Below are positions 7,803 to 16,477 of a stretch of 64,000 nt of DNA, piece after piece. This DNA comes from JBPEXY01 sp052031065. GTDB taxonomy: Bacteria > Pseudomonadota > Gammaproteobacteria > Immundisolibacterales > Immundisolibacteraceae. The notes beneath the pieces were generated by a model that did no database searches, had not been told where the DNA came from, and saw only the letters and a list, made by a program, of their open reading frames with translations. The DNA lies in assembly GCA_052031065.1 (NCBI GenBank), contig JBPEXY010000166.1, positions 7,155 through 71,154 on the forward strand, in the 5' to 3' direction. Position numbers and translations under genes: made by a program. Every line of letters starts with the position of its first letter. Positions within the stretch are counted from its first letter, which is position 1.

Positions 7803-9467
7803 CTAATGTTCAAGAGCGCGGTATTTCTCACGCAGACTGTTACGAATACGTATCGCGGTCAGATTCATCACCACAATCACCAACACCAGCAGCAGGGCAG
7901 TAGCGTAGACCAGTGGCCGGGCTGCCTCCACATTCGGGCTCTGAAATCCGACATCATAAATATGGAAACCCATGTGCATAAATTTACGATCAAGATGCAG
8001 AAAGGGTGCATTGAAATCGATCGGCAGCGAGGGTGCCAGTTTGACCACACCGACCAGCATCAGCGGCGCCACCTCACCGGCAGCCCTGGCAACCGCGAGA
8101 ATCATGCCGGTCATCATTGCCGGTGATGCCATCGGCAACACCACCCGCCAGAGGGTTTCCAACTTGGTAGCGCCGAGCGCCAGACTGCCTTCACGCACAG
8201 CGCGCGGCACCCGGGTCAACCCCTCTTCGGTGGAGACGATCACCACCGGCAGAGTCAACAGCGCCAGGGTTAGTGATGACCAGAGTAGCCCAGGCGTGCC
8301 AAAAGTCGGCGCCGGCAGCACTTCGGGATAGAAGAGACTATCGATATTACCACCCAGAAAATAGACAAAAAACCCCAGACCAAACACCCCATAGACGATG
8401 GATGGGACACCGGCAAGATTGTTCACTGCAATGCGGACTACTCGGGTCACTGGTCCCTGAGTGGCATACTCGCGCAGATAGACCGCTGCCAGCACACCAA
8501 ACGGGGTAACCAGCACCGACATCACCAACACCATGACCACGGTGCCGAATATGGCCGGGAATATCCCCCCTTCGGTATTGGCCTCACGGGGCTCATCGCT
8601 GACAAACTCCCAGACCTTGGCAAAATAAAATCCAATCTTTTCCGTCAGCGTAAACTGATTGGGATAGTAGGCTCGGACTACATTACCCACCGCAATAGTG
8701 CTCTCGCGGCCAGCTGCATCGACCAGCACCAGCTGATCGCGATTAACATCGCGATAAAGACTGTTCAGCTGGTGCTGCAATTCCCCATACGTTTCATTGA
8801 GAGACTGTCGACGACTATCAATATCCTGCTGTGCGCTCTCGCTCAGCGAGCCGTCCAGTTCTAACCGTCGCTGTTCAAGGCGTAACTTCTCCATCGCATA
8901 ATTGATGCGACCGATCTCCACCCTCTCAATACGGTGGATGTCCTCACGGATCTCCAGCGTCCTGTCGAGTGCAGCCTGCATCGCCGCTACCGCCTCGCTG
9001 CCAGCAACGGATTTCCCGCCTTCGGCCACCACCTGGCGCAGGTAACCGTAGTAGTTGCCCCACTCCAGTCGTTCCAGCACCACGATATCGGCCGGATATT
9101 CCTGGGCGTCAATGTTGCCGGCAACCAGCCAGCGAAAATCGAGGCCGTAAAGGTCCCGGTTACCCGTTTTCACCAGCAGCCGCTGCTGCGACTCCTGGTC
9201 AGGCTGAGCCAACCAGGCGCCACTCTGTAAAGCACGGGCGGTCGGCACCAGCTCTTCATCACGGATCTCTCCAACCCACAGCTGACTACTACCCTGGTCA
9301 ACACGGTACTCAAACTGAGCGACCTGCGCAGGCCAGAAATGGGCGAGCCCATTGACGGCAATCAACAGCAGCAGGCCAAAAACAATGATGACACTGGTAC
9401 TCACCGCGGCACCACAAAGCCAGATCGCCGCTTCGCCGCTGCCGTACCATTTTTTAAGGCTGTTCAT
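7803..9467 (-). CDS. pstA: Phosphate ABC transporter permease, enlarged PstA
   Basis: 554-residue inner-membrane permease. The C-terminal half (about 310-550) is the PstA fold, with the ATPase-contact loop around EGSLALGATKLETLWRVVLP. The N-terminal 250 residues follow a first membrane segment (17-42) and form a periplasmic insert with a charged coiled-coil part (LEIREDIHRIERVEIGRI, then LRLEQRRLELDGSLSESA). E. coli PstA is about 300 residues, so this is the long form found in some marine and environmental gammaproteobacteria. The insert's role is unknown. Confidence 0.9.
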   Translation of the reverse strand: MNSLKKWYGSGEAAIWLCGAAVSTSVIIVFGLLLLIAVNGLAHFWPAQVAQFEYRVDQGSSQLWVGEIRDEELVPTARALQSGAWLAQPDQESQQRLLVKTGNRDLYGLDFRWLVAGNIDAQEYPADIVVLERLEWGNYYGYLRQVVAEGGKSVAGSEAVAAMQAALDRTLEIREDIHRIERVEIGRINYAMEKLRLEQRRLELDGSLSESAQQDIDSRRQSLNETYGELQHQLNSLYRDVNRDQLVLVDAAGRESTIAVGNVVRAYYPNQFTLTEKIGFYFAKVWEFVSDEPREANTEGGIFPAIFGTVVMVLVMSVLVTPFGVLAAVYLREYATQGPVTRVVRIAVNNLAGVPSIVYGVFGLGFFVYFLGGNIDSLFYPEVLPAPTFGTPGLLWSSLTLALLTLPVVIVSTEEGLTRVPRAVREGSLALGATKLETLWRVVLPMASPAMMTGMILAVARAAGEVAPLMLVGVVKLAPSLPIDFNAPFLHLDRKFMHMGFHIYDVGFQSPNVEAARPLVYATALLLVLVIVVMNLTAIRIRNSLREKYRALEH

Positions 9468-9485
9468 CTCAATCTAATCCTTCGA

Positions 9486-11717
9486 CTACAGCGAACTGTA
9501 ACGTTCACGCAGCCGCTGACGAACAACTTCGGCTGCGGTATTGAACACAAAAGTCAGTGCAAACAGCACCAGCGCGGCAAGAAACAGCACCCGGAAATGG
9601 GTACTACCGACTTCGGATTCGGGCATCTCCACGGCAATATTTGCAGACAGGGTGCGCATACCGGAAAAGATGTTGAAATCCATCACCGGGGTGTTACCGG
9701 TGGCCATCAACACGATCATGGTCTCACCCACCGCGCGCCCCAGACCGATCATCACCGCGGAAAAAATGCCAGGGCTGGCGGTCAGAATCACCACCCGGCT
9801 AAGGGTTTGCCAGCGCGTCGCGCCAAGCGCCAGAGAACCCTGGGTGAGATGTTTGGGTACACTGAAGACGGCATCTTCAGCCATCGAAAAGATCGTCGGG
9901 ATGACCGCAACGCCCATGGCGATACCGACCACCACCGAATTACGCTGATCAAAATCGAGCCCCAGTTCACTGTTGATCCAGGCACGCACATCACCGCCAA
10001 AAAGCCAGCCCTCGACGGTGCCACTCATGGCAAAAGAGAGCCAACAGATAAACAGCAGATAGGGAATCAGCAGCAACGCTTCAATGCCTTCCGGAATACG
10101 CGAACGCAGATCATGGGGGAGCAGAAAATGGGCCAGCGAAGCGGCCAGCACTGCCAGGGGAGTAATCAGCAGCAGGGCAAACAGCCCCGGCAGATTCGCC
10201 TCCAACGCCGGCGCCAACCACAAACCGGCGAGAAACCCGATGATCACTGTCGGCAGTGCTTCCATGTTTTCAATCGCCGGCTTGACCAGCCCGCGCATTC
10301 GCGGATGCATAAAATAACCGGTATAGATGGCACCAAGTATGGCAATTGGCATCGCGAACAGCATGGCATAGAAGGCCGCTTTGACCGTACCAAATACCAG
10401 CGGGGTCAAACTGAATTTCGGCTCAAAGTCGTTGGTCGCGGCCGATGACTGCCAGATATATTCCGGTTGCTGATAACTCTCGTACCAGACCTTCTCCCAC
10501 AACGCCGACCAGGAAATCTCCGGGTGTTCGTTATCCACCTTCCAGAACTGCTGAGTGCCAGGATCGCCTTCCAGCAGCAGAAAATTGGAGCGCGGTGCCA
10601 GCACCATGCGGGTAGTCGTTGCATCAACGCTGCCCTCCAGTACCTGACGCCGCGCAGTGGTGTTATAGAGACCCAGTGCGCCATCCGCCGCAAGCACCGC
10701 AAAACCCTTGCGCCGCTCCTCGGCGGTAATGGCAATAATCGGCTCTCGACCTTCAAGCGGTAAGAATTCTCTGATTTGTTGCAGCGAAACAGTGCCATCG
10801 CTAGCGCGAACCGGAAACCATTGCCGCACCTGCCCGGCGGAATCGCCTACCAGGATCGAGTAGGTACCAGAAACAAACTCAACCACCTGTAATCCAGCCC
10901 CGTTCCCGACCACCGGCCTGGAATCGAGCAGTGTTATGTCATCCCCTTGCAAGCCAAAAAGCTGGATGGTTCCACCACACTGGGCAACATAGAGAAACTG
11001 CTGCATGCGGTCCATCAACAGACGGCAGACATCACCTTCAACCTTGCCGAGCCGGGTGACTGAAATCTCTACATCGCCGCTATCTTCGAGCCCGAGAAAA
11101 GACTCTTCGCGGGTAAACTGCACCCGCTGTAGATCACCATCACTGTTGAGTGCCAGCAGTCCGGTTTCACCCTCTTCAGCCTGGATTGCTACAGCGCTGA
11201 TAGCCAGCCCGCCAGCGGCCTCAATCGGCTGTTCACCGTAGGGAAACCTCACTTCGGGGGTCATCTGCCGGTTACCCTCGTCGCTGAAGCGAATCCGGTA
11301 ACCATATTCGATCAGCTGAATACCACCATTACTGAGGCCGAGCGCCAACAGCTGACGATCCGGATCGTTGCCAGCAACTACGGTAATTTCGGCGCCTGGG
11401 GGGAGATTGAGTTGCTGACGTTTGATCGTCGTACCGTCAGCGGTTGAGAAGAAATGGAGCTGCCCGTCGCGGGATATCCGCAGTCCGTATTCGCCCTGCT
11501 CTTCCACCGCCAGATGCACCACCTCCGCCGTACCTTCCAGCTGCAGTTGATACTCTGCGCGCGGGTGCATTTCTGCCGAGCGGAACATCGGCACCACTTC
11601 GTAGAGCAGGTAGAAAAAAATCAGCGCCACAGCGGCGATTACGCCAATACCACCAACTGAAACCACCTGGGTTGCCCAGCGGTCTATACGCAATCGCCAT
11701 TTGAGGTCACTGATCAT
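9486..11717 (-). CDS. pstC: Phosphate ABC transporter permease, enlarged PstC
   Basis: 743-residue permease, more than twice E. coli PstC. A first membrane segment (17-40) is followed by about 370 periplasmic residues rich in short beta strands (repeated motifs such as ILVGDSAGQVRQWFPV and LLALGLSNGGIQLIEYG), suggesting a beta-propeller-like domain. The C-terminal 330 residues are the PstC membrane domain, with QGSLALGATRWQTLSRVVI as the coupling loop. The extra domain pairs with the PstA insert and could sense or gather phosphate; that is inference. It is first gene of pstCAB-phoU. Confidence 0.9.
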   Translation of the reverse strand: MISDLKWRLRIDRWATQVVSVGGIGVIAAVALIFFYLLYEVVPMFRSAEMHPRAEYQLQLEGTAEVVHLAVEEQGEYGLRISRDGQLHFFSTADGTTIKRQQLNLPPGAEITVVAGNDPDRQLLALGLSNGGIQLIEYGYRIRFSDEGNRQMTPEVRFPYGEQPIEAAGGLAISAVAIQAEEGETGLLALNSDGDLQRVQFTREESFLGLEDSGDVEISVTRLGKVEGDVCRLLMDRMQQFLYVAQCGGTIQLFGLQGDDITLLDSRPVVGNGAGLQVVEFVSGTYSILVGDSAGQVRQWFPVRASDGTVSLQQIREFLPLEGREPIIAITAEERRKGFAVLAADGALGLYNTTARRQVLEGSVDATTTRMVLAPRSNFLLLEGDPGTQQFWKVDNEHPEISWSALWEKVWYESYQQPEYIWQSSAATNDFEPKFSLTPLVFGTVKAAFYAMLFAMPIAILGAIYTGYFMHPRMRGLVKPAIENMEALPTVIIGFLAGLWLAPALEANLPGLFALLLITPLAVLAASLAHFLLPHDLRSRIPEGIEALLLIPYLLFICWLSFAMSGTVEGWLFGGDVRAWINSELGLDFDQRNSVVVGIAMGVAVIPTIFSMAEDAVFSVPKHLTQGSLALGATRWQTLSRVVILTASPGIFSAVMIGLGRAVGETMIVLMATGNTPVMDFNIFSGMRTLSANIAVEMPESEVGSTHFRVLFLAALVLFALTFVFNTAAEVVRQRLRERYSSL

Positions 11718-11827
11718 GAATAATTCATCTGAAAAAGTTGAAGCGATCGCTGAGCGGTTCTGGAACAGCGGACCTTACTCGCATTTTACCAATCTGTGTT
11801 CCGACAGTCCGAAAAAACAGGACCGCG

Positions 11828-11853
11828 AGAAAAAAACCCCGCCAGCGGCGGGG
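11828..11853 (-). terminator. Intrinsic terminator after the OprP-type porin
   Basis: On the minus strand, CCCCGCC pairs with GGCGGGG around a 3-base loop and is followed by a run of T. It ends the pstS-porin transcript 73 bases past the porin stop, so pstC needs its own promoter or read-through. A second stem (GGGGCACCG at 11877-11885 with CGGTGCCCC at 11903-11911) lies between. Confidence 0.85.
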
Positions 11854-11925
11854 TCAGCTCAATCACCAGAGGGAGAGGGGGCACCGGGACGTCCTGATCC
11901 TGCGGTGCCCCACAGAGGGTGATAA

Positions 11926-13248
11926 TTACCAGTCGATCTGGGCGCGGAACTGCAGCACATCCGGCTCATCATCGACACCGACACCGTACTCGGCATCCGC
12001 CATCACGTAGTTCATCATAAAGCGAACATTTTTGGTGGCGTACCAGTTGAGGCCCAGAGTGGTGGTCTCCAGCTCGCCCGCGTGAGCACCGGTCAGACCA
12101 ACACCTGCAGCAACATCATCCCAGTCGCTGAGGTCAAGCTCTGCGAACCGCAGACCCAGTTCCCAGGCACCCATGCCGCCTTTACCGACCTGGCTGTTGG
12201 GCTTAACACGCTTGAAGGCACCCTTGCTGTAAGGGCGGGACTCGCCGGTCAGGAACCAGCTTGCATAGGCGTACCAGCCGTCGAAGTCGACATCGCTGAA
12301 ACCACTGTCGCGGCTCAGATCCATCTGCATCCATTCGGCCTGCAGGGAGAAAGGACCGGCAACCCACGCGCCTTCAATGCCCACTTTAGTCAGATCATCG
12401 ACATTGCCCAGATTCGCTATGTTGTTGGTATCAACCAGACGTGGCGAGTTGTGGGCATCTGGCCGGGCACGGACCCGAACACGGTCATTAGCACCCTCAC
12501 CCGGCTCTTCCTGAGCAGCGGCGATACCAAAATGGAGCACATTACCCGCTTCATTCACCGGCGCCAGGGTCAGGCGTGCACCGACACCAAAACCTTCTTC
12601 GTTTTCGTCACCGTTACCCGCTTCCTGACCATAAACACTGGCAGCAAAAGTACCCATATCCCAGGCGGTGTCATAGCCGATACCAACCCGGCGACCGGTA
12701 GCAAATACATTCGGCAGTGCCCGCTCCATGAAGGTGATGTATTTGGAGCTGGTCTTCTCTTCGAGACTGAAGGGCTGCTTAAACTGACCAATGGTCAGAC
12801 CCATCGGCTTGTAGTTGATGTACATGTCTTTGGTGCTGACATTGTCATCGGCGTAATCAACCTGCCATTTGTAGGCCCAGTCCTTGTTCAGGGTGCCTTT
12901 GAAGAAGATACGGGCACGACGGAATTCGGTACCGGTATTCAGGTCGTTAATGGAGGAGTTGTCGTCACTGCCGAAAGTGGCATCCGCCATGATGCGGCCA
13001 CCGACCTGAAAAGTGAAATTACCATCTTCGCTTTTCGCCTTCAGACCACCTTTAGTGGTGATTTTGATATCCGAGGCGCTATCTTCGACGTAGGCATCCA
13101 TCAACGCCTGATGCTGATCAGCGGTGATGACATGGTTTTGCAACAGAATATCCAGCAGCTCCTTCTCGCCCGCCTGGGCTGGTGCCGCAATCATAGCGCT
13201 GAGGCCAACGGCAGCCAGGGCGCTGTTGAGTCGATTCAGTTTAAACAT
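11926..13248 (-). CDS. Phosphate-selective porin (OprP/OprO type)
   Basis: 440-residue outer-membrane beta-barrel. Signal peptide about 1-26 (MFKLNRLNSALAAVGLSAMIAAPAQA). A short N-terminal helical segment (EKELLDILLQNHVITADQHQAL) precedes the barrel, as in the OprO/OprP family (PF07396). Barrel strands include DFYADDN..YINYKPMGLTIGQFKQPFS-type sequences, and the protein ends in the aromatic-flanked FRAQIDW. It directly follows pstS, so phosphate or polyphosphate uptake is the likely job. Confidence 0.88.
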   Translation of the reverse strand: MFKLNRLNSALAAVGLSAMIAAPAQAGEKELLDILLQNHVITADQHQALMDAYVEDSASDIKITTKGGLKAKSEDGNFTFQVGGRIMADATFGSDDNSSINDLNTGTEFRRARIFFKGTLNKDWAYKWQVDYADDNVSTKDMYINYKPMGLTIGQFKQPFSLEEKTSSKYITFMERALPNVFATGRRVGIGYDTAWDMGTFAASVYGQEAGNGDENEEGFGVGARLTLAPVNEAGNVLHFGIAAAQEEPGEGANDRVRVRARPDAHNSPRLVDTNNIANLGNVDDLTKVGIEGAWVAGPFSLQAEWMQMDLSRDSGFSDVDFDGWYAYASWFLTGESRPYSKGAFKRVKPNSQVGKGGMGAWELGLRFAELDLSDWDDVAAGVGLTGAHAGELETTTLGLNWYATKNVRFMMNYVMADAEYGVGVDDEPDVLQFRAQIDW

Positions 13249-13302
13249 CGGTTTTCGATCTCCTGATGGGTAAAAGAATTTTTATGTTTTTAAGTTAGAG
13301 AA

Positions 13303-13327
13303 GCCGGTGGACAGGCCGTCCACCGGC
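13303..13327. other. Stem-loop between pstS and the porin gene
   Basis: GCCGGTGGAC pairs perfectly with GTCCACCGGC around a 5-base loop, in the 94-base pstS-porin gap. No strong T-run follows on the minus strand, so it is more likely an mRNA end-protecting or partial-attenuation hairpin than a full terminator. It could raise PstS over porin synthesis. Confidence 0.6.
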
Positions 13328-13342
13328 AAAAGAGCGGACAAA

Positions 13343-14326
13343 TTAGTTGAGCTTGGCCAGTTCCTGTTCAGCCACTTTCGCTGGCAGCGGGATGTAGCCA
13401 TCTTTCACAACAACCTGCTGGCCGGCCTTGGAAAGCACCAGCTTGAGGAACTCACGCTCCAGCGGTGACAGGGGTTTGTTGGGGTTCTTGTTAACGTAGA
13501 CGTAGAGGAACCGGGCCAGCGGGTAGCTACCATTGATCGCGTTATCCGGCGTCGCTTCGATGTAGTCCCCACCGGGCTTTTTAGTCAGCGGCACAGCGCG
13601 CACGCCGGAGGTTTTGTAACCGATGCCGGAATAGCCAATGGCGTTCAGCGAGGTAGAAACCGACTGCACCACCGAGGCGGAACCAGGCTGCTCGTTGACA
13701 GTGGACTTGTAATCGCCTTTACACAGCCCTTTTTTCTTGAAATATCCGTAGGTGCCGGAAACTGAGTTACGACCAAAGATCTGGATAAACTGATCTTTCA
13801 ATGCACCTTCGACGCCGAGCTGACCCCAGGTGCGGATGTCTTCACTGCCACCACATTTGCGGGTGGTGGAGAAAACTGCATCCACTTCAGCAATGCTCAT
13901 CCCTTTGACCGGATTATCCTTGTGGGCATAAACCGCAAGCGCGTCGATCGCAACGCGAATTGGTGTGGGTTTGTAGTTGAACTTGCGCTCGAAGGCCTCA
14001 ATCTCCTTGTCCTTCATCTTACGGCTCATTGGGCCGATATTGGAGGTCCCTTCGGTCAGCGCTGGCGGCGCGGTAGACGAACCGGCAGCCTGTATCTGGA
14101 TATTGACGTTGGGATACTCGCGCTTGAACTCTTCAGCCCAGAGAGTCATCAGATTGGCGAGAGTGTCGGAACCGACACTGGAGAGATTGCCCGAAACTCC
14201 GCTGGATTTCTGATAGGTGGCAAGGCCTGAATCGACCTCGACGGCATGCGCTGTGGTGGTAGCAAGCGCAGTGAGTGCAACGGCACCAGCCAACGTGTTA
14301 TTCAGTTTCGTGGTTAACTTCATCAA
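13343..14326 (-). CDS. pstS: Phosphate-binding periplasmic protein
   Basis: 327-residue substrate-binding protein of the Pst transporter. Signal peptide about 1-28 ending in TTAHA. The phosphate-binding fold signatures are clear: [44 protein letters not shown] and [14 protein letters not shown]. It is separated from pstC by the porin gene, an unusual but known arrangement. The gene is preceded by an extended PhoB box array (14384-14423). Confidence 0.94.
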   Translation of the reverse strand: MMKLTTKLNNTLAGAVALTALATTTAHAVEVDSGLATYQKSSGVSGNLSSVGSDTLANLMTLWAEEFKREYPNVNIQIQAAGSSTAPPALTEGTSNIGPMSRKMKDKEIEAFERKFNYKPTPIRVAIDALAVYAHKDNPVKGMSIAEVDAVFSTTRKCGGSEDIRTWGQLGVEGALKDQFIQIFGRNSVSGTYGYFKKKGLCKGDYKSTVNEQPGSASVVQSVSTSLNAIGYSGIGYKTSGVRAVPLTKKPGGDYIEATPDNAINGSYPLARFLYVYVNKNPNKPLSPLEREFLKLVLSKAGQQVVVKDGYIPLPAKVAEQELAKLN

Positions 14327-14367
14327 CTTCCCCTTTCTACATAGGATCGAACCAAAAATTCCTGCGT

Positions 14368-14423
14368 AGTCTCGGAAGAAGCCGTGACAGCTTTGTTACA
14401 TAAATATTAAGTTTTTATGACAG
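14368..14423 (-). promoter_or_regulatory. PhoB box array and promoter of pstS
   Basis: On the minus strand four 7-base repeats occur in register every 11 bases: CTGTCAT, ACTTAAT, ATGTAAC and CTGTCAC. The outer two match the E. coli Pho-box half-site fully. Ten bases after the last repeat is GAGACT, a weak -10. This is the best array in the window and serves as the internal reference for the others. Confidence 0.85.
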
Positions 14424-14463
14424 CCTTTAACCTGCTGTTATAAATGTGTTTTATTCCCCCCTC

Positions 14464-14490
14464 AAAAAAAGGAGGGGCCCAAGCCCCTCC
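14464..14490 (-). terminator. Intrinsic terminator after the nrt-linked porin
   Basis: On the minus strand GGAGGGGC pairs with GCCCCTCC around CTTGG-like loop bases and is followed by seven T. It lies 27 bases beyond the porin stop at 14517 and separates this unit from the pstS promoter. Confidence 0.88.
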
Positions 14491-14516
14491 TCTGTAACAA
14501 TTCCAATCAACTCAAA

Positions 14517-15767
14517 TTAGAACTTTAACTCACCCCAGAACCAGAGCTTTTCAATGTCGGCAGCGGTGCCACCGACATTGGCGGCATTGCTATCGGCATC
14601 ATAGTCAGCGTATTTCAGACCGACAGTATAGTTCTTGCCGAACTTCTTCACCGCCAGCAGGTTAAGTTCCTCGCCATAATCGAAGCTACCGGCGTCCGAC
14701 TCGAACCAGTGGTATTTGGCCAGCAGTTTCACCCCACCGACCTTACCGGTAGCAAGCACATAGGTATCCTCGATACCCGCAGCCGGCGTTCCCAGAAACT
14801 TGTCTGCCCAACCGTTAAATTTATGCAGTGTCGCCAGCTGGGTTGAGAAACCGTAGGTTCCGTCACCTTCCAGCACTTCGCGTCCTACTTTCACAGTGAC
14901 AGCGGGGAACTTCAGACCCAGCTCAAGGTGGTTATAGTCAGCATCGTTGGTCGACGCGCCGTCGTCATAGTCACTCTGGTCAGCATACTCAAACGCGTAG
15001 AGCAGTTTCAGGGTGTCACTCAGCGCAGTGCCACCGCTGAAACTCACCCCAATGGTTTTGGTAGCCGCTCCCGGACCAATAGCCCCGGCCGTGGTGTCGT
15101 CGAAACCAAGCAGATAGGCATAAGCGGTGAGCTTGCCAAGATCAAAACCGCTGTAGCTGACATTCAACAGGTGTGAATCCATTTCTGAGTTACCCCGCGG
15201 GCTCTCATCACTGAAGATTCGGTGTACTTCGCTGACATAAGCATAGGTAAACACGGTGTCGGCAAGTGATTTGTTGACCACGGAAAACGCATCGTAAGTC
15301 TGCTCATTCTGGCGCCAGCCAACGTTACCGACGAAGCGGGCACCATCAAGAATAATGCGCTGGCGCCCCGCCTTGATCCAGGTATCGGCAAACCCGCCGT
15401 AACTGACAAACAGCTGATTGATCTCCGTATCTTCCGGGTCGGCAACAACCGGATAGGTTCCCTTGCCGTTCACCGTGCTGTTGTAGGATTCATCAAGGGC
15501 GGTGACATCCTCAATCTCACCGAACAGCTTCCAGCCATTGAAATCGGCGGTCTGGTAACCAAGGCGGGTTCGAATAGTCACCGCATCGGCATCTTTGCTA
15601 CGGGTGTCGTCGTCGACCCCCTCATACCGCAGGCGGATGTTGGCGGACACCTTGCCCTGTGACAGCGCATCAATCAGTGGATCGGCGGCCACCTGATTAG
15701 TACCGGCAAGCAGTCCCATGGTAAGGGTTGCGGATGCGGCAGCCCTGAAAATTATCTGGTGTTTCAT
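14517..15767 (-). CDS. Outer-membrane porin divergent from the nitrate-type transporter
   Basis: 416-residue beta-barrel. Signal peptide about 1-28 (MKHQIIFRAAASATLTMGLLAGTNQVAA). The mature start PLIDALSQGKVSANIRLRYEGVDDDT and strands such as TIRTRLGYQTADFNGWKLFGEIEDV resemble alginate-export/OprD-like porins. It ends LWFWGELKF, with a C-terminal Phe. The ATG at 15767 is chosen because AAGGAG sits five bases upstream; the longer frame to 15926 has no signal peptide. A sigma-54 type promoter at 15915-15930 points to co-regulation with nrtABC, so it may let nitrate, nitrite or a related anion cross the outer membrane. That substrate is inferred. Confidence 0.82.
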   Translation of the reverse strand: MKHQIIFRAAASATLTMGLLAGTNQVAADPLIDALSQGKVSANIRLRYEGVDDDTRSKDADAVTIRTRLGYQTADFNGWKLFGEIEDVTALDESYNSTVNGKGTYPVVADPEDTEINQLFVSYGGFADTWIKAGRQRIILDGARFVGNVGWRQNEQTYDAFSVVNKSLADTVFTYAYVSEVHRIFSDESPRGNSEMDSHLLNVSYSGFDLGKLTAYAYLLGFDDTTAGAIGPGAATKTIGVSFSGGTALSDTLKLLYAFEYADQSDYDDGASTNDADYNHLELGLKFPAVTVKVGREVLEGDGTYGFSTQLATLHKFNGWADKFLGTPAAGIEDTYVLATGKVGGVKLLAKYHWFESDAGSFDYGEELNLLAVKKFGKNYTVGLKYADYDADSNAANVGGTAADIEKLWFWGELKF

Positions 15768-15914
15768 CATCACTCCTTGATGAGTTCGCCCGAGGACTCG
15801 CCTGAAGAGGGAGCTCCATCTGGACGATGTTGACAGAGCCAGCCCATGCGCATGGCGCACTGAACCGGATCCTGCAGTTCTACGGCGCCGTTGCCTTCCA
15901 CTGGCATGTTTGAT

Positions 15915-15930
15915 AGCAGGGAACATGCCA
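15915..15930 (-). promoter_or_regulatory. Sigma-54 type promoter of the porin gene
   Basis: On the minus strand TGGCATGTTCCCTGCT fits the -24/-12 pattern TGGCACG-N4-TTGCW, with GG and GC at the exact spacing and two mismatches. Transcription would start near 15904, giving a leader of about 137 bases. The same bases also form part of an inverted repeat (GGCATGTT and AACATGCC), so it is a candidate only. Confidence 0.5.
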
Positions 15931-16080
15931 ACTTACGAAAACCCGGTGAAAAGCTCAGCGACAACCAGCCGGGCAATAGCGCCCGTATATATAAGGTGTA
16001 ACAGCACCTGAACCTCCTGAATTGAGACACATCCCGGCAACTATGCCCTCCCGCAGCATAACGACCTAACCCGGGTCAAC

Positions 16081-16126
16081 GTCCTTGTTCTGGTGCACCC
16101 GCTGAAAAAACGCACCAGTCACGGAC
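16081..16126. promoter_or_regulatory. Inverted repeat between the two sigma-54 promoters
   Basis: CTGGTGC (16090-16096) and GCACCAG (16112-16118) are perfect inverted copies, with outer arms GTCC and GGAC. Another GCACC lies at 16136. The site is 150-200 bases from both sigma-54 promoters, where an enhancer-binding protein (for example NtrC) would bind. The arms resemble NtrC half-sites (GCACC/GGTGC) but in an unusual orientation and spacing. No other feature is seen in 15931-16282. Confidence 0.4.
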
Positions 16127-16282
16127 AAGAAGTACGCACCGTTTTGGGGTGACAACCTCCTGTTACCAACCAACCCAAAAACTGATTCCATCGCCATTAC
16201 GCTCAACTAGAAGCATTTTTCCCTTTAAAAACGCTTGTTAATCAATTCTTCTGGACACGTTTTCAAGCAACTCTACTGATAT

Positions 16283-16298
16283 TGGCACGGCTTTCGCA
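16283..16298 (+). promoter_or_regulatory. Sigma-54 promoter of the nrtABC-like operon
   Basis: TGGCACGGCTTTCGCA matches the -24/-12 consensus TGGCACG-N4-TTGCA at all fixed positions but one. Transcription should begin near 16310. That rules out the upstream ATG at 16310 as the normal start and supports ATG 16478, leaving a leader of about 168 bases. Confidence 0.8.
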
Positions 16299-16309
16299 GA
16301 GGAGTACGG

Positions 16310-16477
16310 ATGAACAGCCAACGATGGCTTCTACACCAACCCGTTGACAGACAGGAGATCAACGGACCGCTGGTTCGCCGAACCACAGCATTAAAGGCAA
16401 CCACCAACGAAACCCGACGGGCGCTACTGCAAAACCTTTACCCCGATCCCGTTCACTCGGATTTTTTAAGGATGAAA
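16310..16477 (+). promoter_or_regulatory. Structured mRNA leader of the nrtABC-like operon
   Basis: The predicted leader holds three inverted repeats in order: CCGTTGA/TCAACGG (about 16351-16375), TGGTTC/GAACCA, and near its end CCGA (16443-16446) with TCGG (16457-16460) followed by ATTTTTT. The last resembles a weak terminator just before the ribosome site AAGGA. The layout recalls nitrate operons controlled by antitermination (NasR/NasT type), but the hexaloop signature of those RNAs is not clear here. Confidence 0.4.

Noticed and set aside
9339..10448. 369-codon open frame antisense to pstC
   Set aside because: His/Gln/Arg-rich low-complexity translation typical of the reverse of a membrane-protein gene; pstC is well supported.
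11718..11925. PhoB box before pstC
   Set aside because: Two CTGT elements occur on the minus strand but are 13 rather than 11 bases apart and the second repeats do not match.
12082..13266. 394-codon open frame antisense to the OprP-type porin
   Set aside because: No signal peptide or known domain; the porin frame has both, plus a terminator.
15768..16080. Riboswitch in the porin leader
   Set aside because: Several small hairpins are visible on the minus strand, but none matches a riboswitch core I can recognise.
16090..16150. Firm NtrC-binding-site call
   Set aside because: GCACC/GGTGC elements are present but the arm orientation and spacing differ from the NtrC consensus, so only an inverted repeat is reported.
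16310..16477. Upstream in-frame start for the NrtA-like protein
   Set aside because: The ATG falls at the predicted sigma-54 transcription start, the added residues are not a signal peptide, and ATG 16478 has a ribosome site.
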